Assembly (NCBI GenBank): GCA_015501585.1
Contig: JADNRY010000013.1
Span: forward strand, 62,001 to 126,000
DNA length: 64,000 nucleotides
DNA from: Rhodocollybia butyracea
Lineage: Eukaryota > Basidiomycota > Agaricomycetes > Agaricales > Omphalotaceae
Reading direction: 5' to 3'
In this document: in pieces, positions 44,207 through 56,506 of the stretch
Position numbering within the stretch: position 1 is the first letter of the stretch
How the letters are laid out: each line of letters begins with the position of its first letter
Notes under the pieces: model-generated
Databases searched by the model: none
The model's input: only the letters and a program-made list of their open reading frames with translations
Told to the model about the DNA's origin: nothing
Made by a program: the position numbers and the translations under genes

Positions 44207-46940
44207 TCACAACTTGCTCCGTTCTGCCATTGTCTGCCCTCTCATCAGTATAGGCTTGATGGATTCCTACAAGAAACAGTCAACCCTAAGCGTCAGCATA
44301 GACAAATCAGAATATCTGGATTCTGTACTGACCTCATAAGCGTCTGCAACCTCTTTGCTATTCAGAGGATCCGTTTGTGCCTTGTCCCACAAAGCTTGGT
44401 ATACTTTCCCATCATATACTCCTAATGCACTGTCAAGCTCCCAGTCCGAAAAACCCAGAGCATCTGTCAAACCGATGGCCTCAGGCAAAATACTCAGGCA
44501 ATTGTTTGAAATAGCCATGCGCAATCCCCGCGTTGGATCTCTAGATAAACCCACACGTGCTGGGTTCTCTATGCGAAGAAGACCAAAAGAGAGTAGATCG
44601 GCCAAGGCAGATTCCACATTCGTTTGAAGATACTAAAGAAGTAGTGAAATGGATGCCATGGACTGGAAAAGGAAGGATGCATACCAATATATATAACTGG
44701 CTCACAACATTGATATCATTACGCCTCAACTCTGAGCTTGCTTTCAAGACCGAGATCATATCTCCTACCCTCCTCGCAACAAATGCCTCTGTCACCCCTT
44801 TCGAGACTCTCTGATAGATCGTTGAGTCTGGGTCCTGCGCAGTTTGCGCCATTTCATGGACAAGCAATGCAGCACGCCATTCCAGTAACACTATCAGCGT
44901 CTCGGGATCGTTCCACGATGAGTTTGAGTTGTCACTGTCTTTCAGGATTGGAGGTTCATTTGAAGGGGAGGCTAGAAGCCGCAGATAGAACGTCGAAGGA
45001 GGGAGACCCTGGATTGTCGAAGGGGAGGGCAGAGATCTACCATCAAGACCAAATAGATTGCGGAAAGCTTTCAGAGCTGCACGGACAACTTGTTGGTCTA
45101 GAACAAAATTTTCCCCTTCAAATCTGGGAAGATTGATGTGAGCACGCTATGTGTATAACGAAGAAAATACTATAGGACGAACGTTACACTTGGGATCATA
45201 TCTCCGTATAAGCGCCCAACACCACTGAAAGCGCTGTATCCGTGCCCACCCATCGATCGACGAGCGTTTTCCATATCTTGAACGCTAGCAGTGGTGCACA
45301 GAACCTTCAGTCCACTCGTCGTCGCGTGCAGTTCAGCTAAGAGGGAGGTATCTCCACTAGATAGTCTTGAAGCCATAGCTTGGAAGGATTGACTCTGGAG
45401 ACAAGGTTTTGATCATTATCTAAATGCTGGACAAATGTAACATACCAAAGCTCGTCCCAACCCGATGTAGACATATGCTCGAGAAAGGATTGGAAGTAGT
45501 CGTGTGTGTAGAGAGGGGTAAGAAATAACTTGTTGCTCTAGCCCGTCTGGTCCTGTAGCACCTTGTCTCCGGACTGTGGCATAGCGAATAGATATAACTG
45601 CGGCTTAAGCGATGCATTAGCGGTTGAAAAATATGGATAATATGAAGAGGAGTGCAATACCCTTCGCTATAACCCACCCAGCGGAGGTGACCATTCTGAA
45701 TTAAGCAAGTATGAGAACGAAGGATGCATAATTAAATCTGAGCTTACCCCGAGCGAATGTACAACATCTACAAAGAGTATCAACATTTGGTCATACATTA
45801 GGATCAGGCAGGAAACTCACTCCGCCATAACTAATCTTTGCATGCGGAGGCTTAACATACTTACCATCGTCGGTAACTTGAGCAAATTTGGAAAGCATGT
45901 GCATCTTGGGTATTCGGACATGGTTGAAACGAGCGAAACCATTGTCCGTAGCTGCAAATGCGCCGAATGATTTAGGTCCTAAAGGTGTACATTATTCAGG
46001 CGGTCCTCGACAGAGTCACAATAAAAGCGCACCAATGTCTCCAGCTATGATGCCAGGAAGTAGTCTATGGTTTTCTAATGTATTTGACTAAGTTTGTATA
46101 TTGTAAAATTCGAACATTTTACTGACCTAACGAGCGCAACTGAACGAAGAATAAATGGGGGCCAACGTCTTCGCCATCCGGTAGAATTAGCTTGGCCTGT
46201 ACGACACCATGGGTTGCAGTCTTGCCCAGCGCTCCGATCCACCATTTGCTGCTCGTAAGTGTGGGCGAATGGATTTCAAACTCCTTGGTTTCTGGGATGT
46301 ATGTCGCGGTGGTCTCGAGCGATGCTACGTTACTCCCATGCCCTAATTCTGTCTGCATGTAACATCCAAATATTCCCCGAGTAGCTACAAGACTGGTATA
46401 TTTGTCGAGTAGTTCTTGAGATGCTTGGAGAAGGAATACAGGCTCAAATGCTGAGTAGAGGTTATAAGGTTCACGGTACAAATACTAGAACAAGTGCCTA
46501 CCAGTAACGTGCAAGGATATCGGTAAGGGATCATCTAACAGTGTTGTCGCGGCATTCGTATCCTGCCGACTCCAGCCCAAGTTTTGTCCCAGTTCGTACA
46601 TTCGATTAATCATTCTTAGCCCACGCGCATACTTTTCAGTTCGTGTCATCCATTCCCTGCATTCTGCAAGTCAATTGGCGAATTGAACGCCTGCAAAATG
46701 CTAGTTACCTTTTACTTTTATCAAACGCAGGATCCTTGGACATTATTGCAACCAGTTTCTTTTTCCTCTGCCACTCATCCTGTCCGTCTGATGTGATATT
46801 AGCTTGTCATGAATGCACAAATCAACTAAATTCCTACTATAGATGAAATGTTTGATGCCGGAAACATCTATCGAGGAAGCAATTCGGGCATTGGCAATGT
46901 CCAAACCATTCTGTACGCTGGCGTCGTGATTTCTAGCCAT
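44207..46940 (-). CDS. Peroxisomal acyl-CoA oxidase
   Basis: The gene has many exons from the ATG at 46940 to the stop at 44207-44209. The enzyme does the first, H2O2-forming step of peroxisomal beta-oxidation using FAD. Seen motifs: GCYMQTELGHGSNVASLETT and SPTLTSSKWWIGALGKTATH (the FAD/substrate core), RRSMGGHGYSAFSGVG, and GENFVLDQQVVRAALKAF. The last exon (44207-44266) follows a 66 nt intron and ends ERSKL, so the protein gains a C-terminal SKL peroxisome signal (PTS1). The gene is on the same strand as the long-chain acyl-CoA synthetase upstream, which makes its substrates. Confidence 0.9.
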
Positions 46941-47970
46941 CCCCAGCTGAAAGTAACGGACAAGTTACGGGAACAGTTCGTAACCGGAACCGGCCTGAGA
47001 AATTACTGATTGAACAGTAAAAGGAAAGAAGTCACCGGCACGGTTCTCATTGAGGAACGGCCGCCTACGCCACACATTGCGTCCAAAATGAGGGGAATCA
47101 CCCCGGCGCCCAAGGTCAGCCGCGTACGTGAGTAGCTCGCGGCGAGGCCCCCTCTTTCAAGGGGATAGACCTCAATCCATAGTCGATCTATCCACAGACA
47201 GTCTACAGAAACGACTCCGAGAACGTGACAACTTAAACTTTCGCGGGATTTGCAGTCTGTATCACTCATCGTAGTCTGATGTTGTCAGGTTGGTGAAGGC
47301 ATAGCGGTGCTTCCGTCTCAATTTGGCATTCCCCGCAGTCACGATTGAGCCTGCTATGTAGGATGTAGGAGGAGAAGCCGCACAAGCATGAAGTGGCCTC
47401 AGGACAGCCCGACTCAACGTCGTCGATGGGGAGACCAAAAGTGGCTGACTAAGGTAGTGGCGTCGTTCTATCTCTTCTCTTCCACTCATCGACCTGTCGT
47501 ACGTTAGTTGTGTCACTCGAAACATAACCGAAATGTTTATTTTTCTGCCATACCTATAGGCAGCAGCGGCAAGCTTGAGCAAGACAGAATATGGAAATGG
47601 AAACATGGAACTTCTCAGTTTCTAAAGAGTCTTCTCGAACCTGTGCTGTCCTTCTTGACTTGACTTGCAGTTGCTAGCCCAGAAAGTGACTACAACCTAA
47701 ATAAGATATTGGTAGTGATATTGATATCCAATTTGAAGCATGATCCAGACTGGTTGGTGGGGCTTGTTCCTCGCCAACCTCCTAATCTATTGTTCTTGAC
47801 TTATCCTGTGTACCATTTGAAGTGCTGATACCTAGTCTCAGATAGTTTCAACAGTATATACATCTACGATCTGGAGACTGAGTAAAATTATGTAGAGGTT
47901 ATACAGTAGTTCATACATTGATGACTGAAGTCCCATTGTATACTGAGAGAAGAAAATGCCATCACTCTTT
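46941..47970. other. Intergenic region between acyl-CoA oxidase and synthetase
   Basis: About 1 kb; it holds the oxidase promoter and the synthetase 3' region. The minus-strand frame 47262-47606 (114 codons) starts with ATG but has no recognisable motif. Confidence 0.4.
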
Positions 47971-50354
47971 CTATTGCTCCTTATAAACTTGCTATAGATT
48001 CACAGAAGATCAGATAGTCCCCAAAACAATACACAGAGACAAACGCACCTCAATCTCCTTCGCGAACTCCTTTGCAATCTTATTCCGTTGAATCTTCTGT
48101 GCAGCTGTCACCAGACCATTCTCTGGAGTCCATTCTTCTGGGGTGAGGATCACGGCCTGCAGAATCTCCATGGGCTTGAATCCGTTCTTTTTTCCGACGG
48201 CGTTGCACTCTTTCAGTACGAGTTCAGCAACTTTGGGATCATGGCAAAGGTCAGGGAGAGATTTTGACGAGTCAATGTCTGAAAATAGATCAGAACTTGG
48301 AAGTAAGATACAACGCAGTAGACCGTACTTGTGCTCTGTAGCGCGTGGCGAAGGTTCACTTCATGCGGGATGATGATAGCGATAGGTTGTTTGGCATCAG
48401 CGGTGGCATGTACACACATGTTACCGACATAGTTGCATGCTTTGTAGGTCGATTCCAGTCGCTCAAGAGCGATGTACTGTGAGACTAAGATTAGTTTCAG
48501 GAAGGAATGGAACAGTGCGTAGTCTGTACCTCGCCCCCTTGGAGTTTGACTAAGTTCTTGACGCTAAGGCAGAATTAGTACGTACGGTAGTTGGGAGAAG
48601 ATAACAAACCGGTCAATCAAACTCAAAGTACCATCTTCATTCCACTGACCAACATCACCGGTTCTCATCCACCCGTCCTTGGTGAAGATAGTTTCGTCAT
48701 TGTTGAGGTCCGGGCGCTTGTAATAACCTTTCGTCACCGAAGGTCCGCGAATGCAAACTTCACCTTGCGGAGGGTTGTTACTTGAGATATATCCAGCGTC
48801 TTTGACATCCAAGAGCTTGATCTCAACAGAAGGAACCGGTAGGCCAACGCTATTATAACGCATGAGCTCTGGAGGTAAAATTGCACACATTCCGCAAGAC
48901 TCCGTCATTCCATATCCTAAAGTGAAAGTGGGTCAAACAGCGACAAAGGAGATAAATAGAAGTCCGTACCCTGAAGTATCGTTACTAGAGCCGTATCCAA
49001 AAATCTCTGAGTCTCATGACTAATGGCTGCACCACCAGATAGTGTGATGCGCAGCCTGCCTCCAGTCGCAGCCCTCACACCCTTCAAAACAACACTGTCT
49101 GCTACCTGAGCCAAAACCGGGACGTGATTCCTCTTCAAAGACATTGCACCGTTAAAAACACTCTTCCTAAGCGTTCCGCCAGCATTGACCTTGGCAACGA
49201 TACCTTTGCGAATAGTTTCCCATACTGCTGGAACACCGACCATGATACTGGGTTGGAATGCAGCCAAGTCCCCTTTACACTTGCGTACGGATGCATCAGT
49301 GAGTGTTTTGACGCGACCATAACCAGAGGTCATGCCGACAAATATCATGATGAGTTCGACTATGTATTCGAGAACATGGGCAAGAGGAAGGTATGCGAGG
49401 TAAGTGTCATCGTAGGTGAGATGGTGACCCAAGAGAGCGTACACAGCACCGATAGACGCGACAAGATTAGCATGAGTGATGCAAACACCTTTCGGTGGCC
49501 CAGTACTTCCACTAGTGTACATGATACACGCCATGGTTTCGGGCTTTGGCCGGCGGTCGTTCAGATGTTCTATGGGTTTTGTCTTGCCCAATGCACGCAG
49601 TTCGTTGAGCGAGAATACCCTTATAGACTCGCGAACTGCGTTAATGTCGCTGACAAGAGTCTTCGGAGGCTCGCCATCATACACGACAAATTTGATGGAG
49701 GGAGTATTGGCAAGGACTTTGTAGAGTGTTGGTAACAATTCTGCGTTAGTAAAAAGACCAACACATTCCGGTTCATTCAAGGAATGAGTAAGTCCTGCCT
49801 CTCCAAGAGTGTCATAAGCAGTGGCTATGGTTGTGGAAATAGAGCCACAAGCATTTGCCATTAACTGCCAGTTGACGCTAGTTGGGATATAAGACCAAAC
49901 CGAGAACCAGAAGCTGTAAAACACACCTTGTTTGGGCGAATATGTTGAAAACATCATCTGAGGTAACACCAATTTCTAGCAGTCCTCTCGCAATCTCTGA
50001 GACAGCTTCTTTGAGCTCGATAAAGTTGATGTACTTGTAGTCGCTAAGCTCAAAGTACTTCCATTTTTTCTTCTCCGTCACTTCCTTCCCATCGACGATT
50101 TTCTTGACCTCTTTCTCCTCTTCGTGAACTTCCACGATGTCACGCCATCCCAAGGCTCTCCTTGTTCCATGCGTACGAGCGGCATATTCGACGACATCAT
50201 AAACGGTGTCGATGCCTTCAAAAGGCTGCATAATGAGTCTATCTGAAGTTATTGCCGTTCGTCGAATGGGACTTTCATTGGGACTTTCTGCTGGGCCAAT
50301 TTCGACAGAGCCTTTTCCAAAATAACCAGGTTTTACAGTGTGAACGGCGGGCAT
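47971..50354 (-). CDS. Long-chain acyl-CoA synthetase
   Basis: The ATG at 50354 opens MPAVHTVKPGYFGKGSVEIG, as in fungal Faa1/Faa4-type enzymes. The last exon (47971-47991) ends EQVYKEQ. The enzyme activates fatty acids to acyl-CoA with ATP. The AMP-binding signature is MYTSGSTGPPKGVCITHANL, followed by YLPLAHVLEY, YGMTESCGMC and DGWMRTGDVGQW in the fatty-acyl-CoA synthetase region, then KNLVKLQGGEYIALERLES. Several introns of 50-60 nt are present, for example in the stretch after QTR (about 49920). It lies on the same strand as the acyl-CoA oxidase. Confidence 0.92.
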
Positions 50355-53300
50355 GGCGGTAGTGGAGGAGGTTCAGCTGCTCGGGTCACGGGTGACGCAT
50401 CCTTATTCAATGGAGCCGGGTAGCACGTGGCCTAGCGCTATAGATCACGTGCTATCTCTCTCGTGCACAGCTTGAGGCCTTTCTGAATCTGGGTCCGGCC
50501 CAGCACGCACACATTTCAACCAAAAGTAGTACTTATCCGGTACATATCCCTCTCCAACTTCAACTAACATCAATGGAAACTTGATTAGATCACTTACTGA
50601 ACTTTATCTTCTCGAGTTCTTGGTATTTATTTGGCAAACAGGCGCCCGTTTGTCCACACTTTCAAATGTATACGTGACGACTTTGTTACTCTTGCGGAGA
50701 GCCGGCACGACAGGGTGGGACTTGGCTACACCACGGTAGCCGGAATCCACTCGTTTCTCTCAAAGTGAGGCGATACTACTATCCCCTCCCCAAAGTTCAA
50801 GTGGATCAGAAGGTGTGCTTGAGATTTCTTAGCGCATGACAGCTCCTGCCTCGAGGCTTGAGACTCATCAGAATCTCATGTGGATCTATAATTTTTCATT
50901 GTTGTTTGACACACAACTCGGAGGAGTGATACGCACTCCTAACATTCAAAAGTACCGAGACTAAGCGCTAATTAATAAGGTTCAAGACTTGAAGATAGTA
51001 GAGAAAGCAATTAGATCTGCAAGAATCACTGCTATGAAGTCCTAAGTATGAACGCGAATGGACGACAGTACTAGGCTAGCTACCAGATACTCCGAAACAA
51101 TCGGTCTATTCACTAGTTTGAGCAGTGTGGTCAGCCCAGGGTCAACCAGTGGTCAACCTCACACCTGCACCACTACCTACGTACGGGCTATGTTGGGCTT
51201 GGCTTTACCAGGCAGGACCGAGATTTCTTGAGATGGGCACGAGGTTAGCTTGTCAGATCATATCCTTGGACTCAGCATCGTATCCCATCATAATTTAGAG
51301 GCTACCTACATCCATGATCCTTCAACGATTCATTGAGTGGATCCCGATCGGTGCCTTTCGCAGAAGAAGCGACCAATGGTTTGCGTGAGTGTGAGTGGAC
51401 TGTTAAAGATTCTCACCATCTGGGATGTCTGGAGTCTGGCATCTGAAAACACGAGCAGCGTAGGACTTTCTGAAAGCTTTAGTCTCATGTCAAAGCAGCA
51501 GTAGATGCGCGGAGATTTCAAAGCTTCGTATGGTGCCATGTAGGAAGGTCTCGAGATACACAAGATTAGGGGAAGCTTTCCCGTGGCTGCAAGTACTGCG
51601 TTATATACTTATGTATGCAACGCAGGAGAAATCCAAGTGCGCACCTTGGACCGGACTGGACAGCCCCCACAGTATAACTTAATGGCAATATCTAGATCTA
51701 ACTTTGACTTTCTGTCCTCTATCCAGTCTAATAGTCGGGATGGAAAACGGTTCCCTTCCCGATGTGCACGTATGCACCCTTGCCTCGAGGTAAGAAAAAC
51801 ATATTCTGATATTAGGGCAAAGGGTTATGTTCGTTTTTGAAAAAAAAAACAAGAGCACCCGATACATATGGCGTCGCATCTGTACATGTGAAGACCCGTA
51901 TAAAAGACCAAGGGGTTACTTGACCGACTGCTTGGCTGTATGAATGACTTCCTTGGAGAAAAATTGCAGAGCCAAACGGCTTGCTTCACGCCTCATCACG
52001 AGTGATGATGATGAGCCTTTAGGTAACAAATTCCACGCCGCCAAAGTTCATGCGGAACCACAATTCCAACTGTGTGGCCGGCGGCAAGTAATAAATACTT
52101 GTGAGAGACATTAAAGAAGAGAACTTGGAGAAGGGCTTGATGTTGATGACTGCGAAGCTGTAGCATTGTTAAGACTCCACAGAACCTGTCATCCACGTCC
52201 AGACCAGCCGCAAGGGTGTTGGAAGATTAGTGCGGAGAGAGGTGCATAACCCCTACCGAGAATAGGAATATAACGGAAATTGCACTCGTGATGCAATTAA
52301 AGCTATGTACTTACAAGTAGGCCATCAACAGCTTGATGGAACCATTACTATTTTTTGACCGTTTGAATGAGTTGAAGCTTGAAGACTTGTAGACGTACGC
52401 AAGGAAAAACATTATATCTTTAGACCTTGGATAACAGAAATATTCTTATGGTAATGATTCCATTTTGAGCTTTGGAGTTTTCAAAAGCCTCGAGGTTTTA
52501 AGCGATGGTAGGGAAGCAGACACAAAGAAGCGAATATTTACTTTGAGGACTGGTGTTCCAGTATGTTTTGGAGACCTGTCCATACACTCCTGACTCTATA
52601 TTCGGAAGCTCTGTTGGTACGACTAGACATTAGGGATATGTGGCATCTGGAGAAGCAAGAAAGTAGCTCGTCGAAACGAGGCAAGGGCACAGGAGACCGG
52701 AGGGCAGCGAGGAAGGCACTAGTGTCCACTTTGGAGTCCCGACAAGATAAACGTTAAGATGCGATGAGATATATAGAAATGCAAAGAAATGCGTGTGATT
52801 ATTGGTTGAACAAAGGTTGATTGAAGGGACAACTCTGGCTGATTCCGAGTACTTTTTCCGACTAAGAACCGAACAATTCAGTGGAGGTGATTCATATCCG
52901 GTCTTCCCCATTCGAGCTACACGTGTTGGAGTGGTTTTGGCGATTTTGAGACGAGCCGAAGGTGAGGCCGAGACCAAGTCATGAAAAGATGGTGGAGATT
53001 AACGTGGGGGAAGTGCTCAGCTGAATACTTGTGGGGATGAATATTGATGATGGCGAGCCGGAATGACATTGACTTGGGACTAATTCGAAAGTTCGGGACG
53101 AATTCGAAAGCGTAGATAGGAAAACTGAGCTGGGGTTTTGGCTCCTAGTCCCAGACATAGAAGCCAGCCAAAGAAGAGTCTGATGATAGAATGCTACACG
53201 TTACAAGAGGGTGTTTTCGAAAACAAGTTAGTTGGTAGAAAATAAGTGTTGATTTGTTATTCAGCAACGTGCCTTTATCAAGCGTGAGATATCTCAAGGC

Positions 53301-53399
53301 TTAGGCTATAACGGCTGGCAACTCTTTTCTTTTATCTGTCAACTTGCGTTCTTGTCTCTGTCCACGGCTGCTTCTTTTCTTGTGCTCTCAAGCTCTTTC
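50355..53399. other. Large intergenic region between divergent genes
   Basis: 3 kb without a firm gene. Minus-strand frames at 51996-52196, 52538-52729 and 52630-52977 (the last starting MVSASPSARLKIAKT) could belong to one small spliced gene, but I could not join them in phase. An A run lies at 51839-51849. The right end should carry the GATA gene promoter and leader. Confidence 0.4.
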
Positions 53400-56300
53400 A
53401 TGCCCTCCATCCTTAACCTCAAGTTCAAAGTCTGTTTTGCTTGGCCACCAGCCAGCCAACGACCAGCTCATTTTTTTTGTAGGGTAACAAATCGTTTGTT
53501 GCATTCAGCAACCTCAGTGATGTCGACGCTTTGACTAGGACCTGGAAGGTGAGTGAACGCATTTTGTCTGATAATATGTACTAATCGGCAAGTACTAGGT
53601 CTGCACCAAGGTCGCTAGTTACCTCGAGCAGGGTCAAAGGCTTGAGAACCTGAGTTGGAGGCTGTGGCATCTCCAGAATCTCATGGTCGACACCGACAAT
53701 GCTAAGTCGAAGAGGGAATTCAAAAAGCTCTCCAAACACATGAGCGACAAACTGGACAAAGAAAAGGGACGGTGAGTCACTTTTTGTCTCTCGGCTTTTT
53801 TCGGCCTTTTTGACGCAGCGAGCAGAAGCATCGAAGAGCTCGAGGCGCCCGACTTTAGGCGCAACCATTCCACCGACATGATTCGTCAGCGGGCTGTTGA
53901 AAAGGAGCGTAGTCGTGAGGCGAGTCAAAACGCGAAGCCTGGCACCATCAAGCGGATGCAGTTTACATTTAGCGTCGACCAGCCTACGCCAGTTACCGCT
54001 CAATCTGTCAAGAAACCCGATCTCAAGCCGTCTCCTGAATTTAACAAGCGTCTTCGCCCCTCTGCTCACATCTCCGACCAGGTTGACGAACAAATGGTCG
54101 AGGACAATGACGATAACGATGCAGACCCACCTCTCACCCAACGTGGACGCAGAGACAATGATATTTCGCTCCGTTTCCCGCCTCTTTTTTCCAATGACTT
54201 TGGCCCGGCTGCCTTGCTTTATCCCTCTCCCACTCTTACGACTCCTATGAACTATGGTGAAGGGCTCAACGCCCCAATCAGTAACGACTCTGACGGTTTC
54301 AGCATTCCTCGACCCACCATCGAGCTTACCTTAGACGAACTCCTCAACGGAGTTGACAGTCCCAGGCCCTGGTCTCCGGCCTTTTTCTCTTCTTCCAATG
54401 CATTCGACCACAACGACGAAAAGAGCGCCTCTTCTGTTCCTCTTTTCAGCACCACATCCCTTGCTAATAATAACAGTAATAACAGTGACTCTCCTGTATT
54501 CTATCTCCCGAACACAAACAAAAATCTCAACGAGGACGTAGTGATGCAGTCTGTTCCGATTACTACCGTCTCGGGTAACAGTTTTGGCACTTTCGGGAGC
54601 TTTGACACCTCCGACGCCGACGATTCCAATCCGGACGTGGAAAGTGATGAGGAAAGCAGCGATTCGGTAGACTTGATGTCCACCACGACGCTCTCTAGTG
54701 CTCCACCAATCAATGAACCCAAGGGGACGCCTGCACTCAAGTCGCTCACTTCTCCCAAGGTGAAATCTGTAAAAACGGTTTCATCCCCAGGGAGATCAAC
54801 GACTCCGCGCCCGAACTTGACTGTGCGCACCTCGAGCAATGCTTCTACGCGGTCGAGCATTCCCAGTGCGACTGCTACGGCATTACCCCCCTCATTCAAA
54901 GCTGGTCGTGGTGGGGCTGCGTTAAATAACAATAGTGCTCCTGGGGGACAAAAGGCGGAATGTTCCAACTGTGGTGCGACCCATACTCCCCTGTGGAGGC
55001 GTGGACTCAACGACGAGCTGAATTGTAATGCATGCGGACTGTATTGCAAGCTGGTATGTGGCATTTTATATCTCCATTTCACGTTCCTATATTCCTGCAC
55101 TATAGCACAAACGCCCTCGACCCAAGACAATGCGCAACCAGCATGGTGAAGGTCGAGCCCAGAATTCTGCCCCGAGGCCTGAAGCTGTAGAAGTTATGGG
55201 TATGTTTACTCACTTAATCTCCGAAGATCGAGTTTCTAACCTTCTACAGCTCAATGTTACAATTGCCACACTACAGCCACTCCACTATGGCGCAAAGACG
55301 ATGAGGGCAAGACTGTGTGCAATGCGTACGAATCTCTTTGTTTTTGGGGTAAGAATTAAAATCTGACATTTGCTCAGATGCGGTCTATACTACAAGCTTC
55401 ATGGATCCGCTCGCCCGATTTCCATGAAATCCGATGTGATTCGCAAACGTTCGCGCCATGATGCTCGCCGTGGTACTAACGGGTCGCTGGCCGAGACTCC
55501 CTCTGCTAGTCCAGGAGTTTCTCGTCGTGCTTCTCCTGCGCGCGAATTGTCTCCTACACTAGCACCGGACTCATCCACTGCTTCATCTCAAGTCTTTGAC
55601 TACAGTAGCAGTCCCGACGACATGGACTATTCTCACGGCAGTACCAGCCAGAGCGAGTTGTTGAATGCTCTCGGTGGAACGGATAGTGGTGCAAACGCGA
55701 ATGGCAGTGGTGGCTCCAGCAGCGCTTCTGGTTCTGCAAAGAGTTCATCTGTGTCTTCTGAGAGCGGAAGCAATCACACGAACAACAGTAACATGTATCA
55801 AAGCGTGTTCGGTTACCAGTTTCCAGGTCCCTACCACCCGGATCATCTTTCGCAGTATTCCTTTACCCCACCCGATGCTCTTCCCTTCCCCTCTGGTGAC
55901 TACGAACCTGATCTTAGCTTGAGCCCACGAACCAACAAACGTCGAAGAATGTCCAGTGACTCGGCATCCGAGCCGCCTTCCTCCGTTGTGTCGTTCAGTT
56001 CGTTTGCTGAAGGTGGATATTCGACCTCATCTTCTGCCACCTCGCATTCGCAGCGCAGTTCCATCTCAGCGCTAGCTAGCGAGTTCCCGTTCAGCAGCGC
56101 GTTTAACAATATCAACAACAACAACAACAGTGGTAATCAGACTGAGTTCAACAAATTCAGCAACCAGATTTTCAGAGGGTCTGCAAATGCGTTTTGGCAT
56201 CCCCCGATGATGTTGAAAGATAATCACACTAACAATGACTCTTCCTCTCATAATTCATATGTTGGCCTCCACCCGCCGATGCTTCCTCCTCAGTCCGAGG

Positions 56301-56506
56301 ACTCTCCTATGGATTATCTCCACCCCCCGATGATGATTCATGATGATGACACTCTATTCTCAACCTACCTTCATCCTCCCATGAGTTTACCCTCGGATGA
56401 CAATTCGTCGTCGTCCAATAACAATGGAAACGGAAATAGCAATGGTGGGTCGGGAAACGTCAACGCTGGAGGTAATTACTATGGGCTCGATATGAGAATT
56501 TACTAA
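53400..56506 (+). CDS. GATA transcription factor with two zinc fingers
   Basis: Exons are 53400-53429, 53483-53548, 53599-53771, 53823-55053, 55106-55199, 55250-55325 and 55378-56506, giving 932 aa. The N-terminal part (VCTKVASYLEQGQRLENLSW) is the DUF1752 region seen in AreA/Gaf1-type nitrogen GATA factors. Finger 1 (CSNCGATHTPLWRRG to CNACGLYCKL) and finger 2 (CYNCHTTATPLWRKD to CNACGLYYKL) are both CX2CX17-18CX2C, each followed by basic residues. A long Ser/Asn/Gly-rich C-terminus has four HPPM motifs. The short first exon was chosen because it joins in phase. The target genes are unknown. Two-finger factors of the SreA/Urbs1 type repress siderophore genes, but the Cys-rich linker of that class is missing here. 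Confidence 0.88.

Noticed and set aside
49124..49735. 203-codon plus-strand frame
   Set aside because: It is a shadow of the acyl-CoA synthetase on the minus strand.
54501..55130. 209-codon minus-strand frame
   Set aside because: It is a shadow of the large GATA exon.
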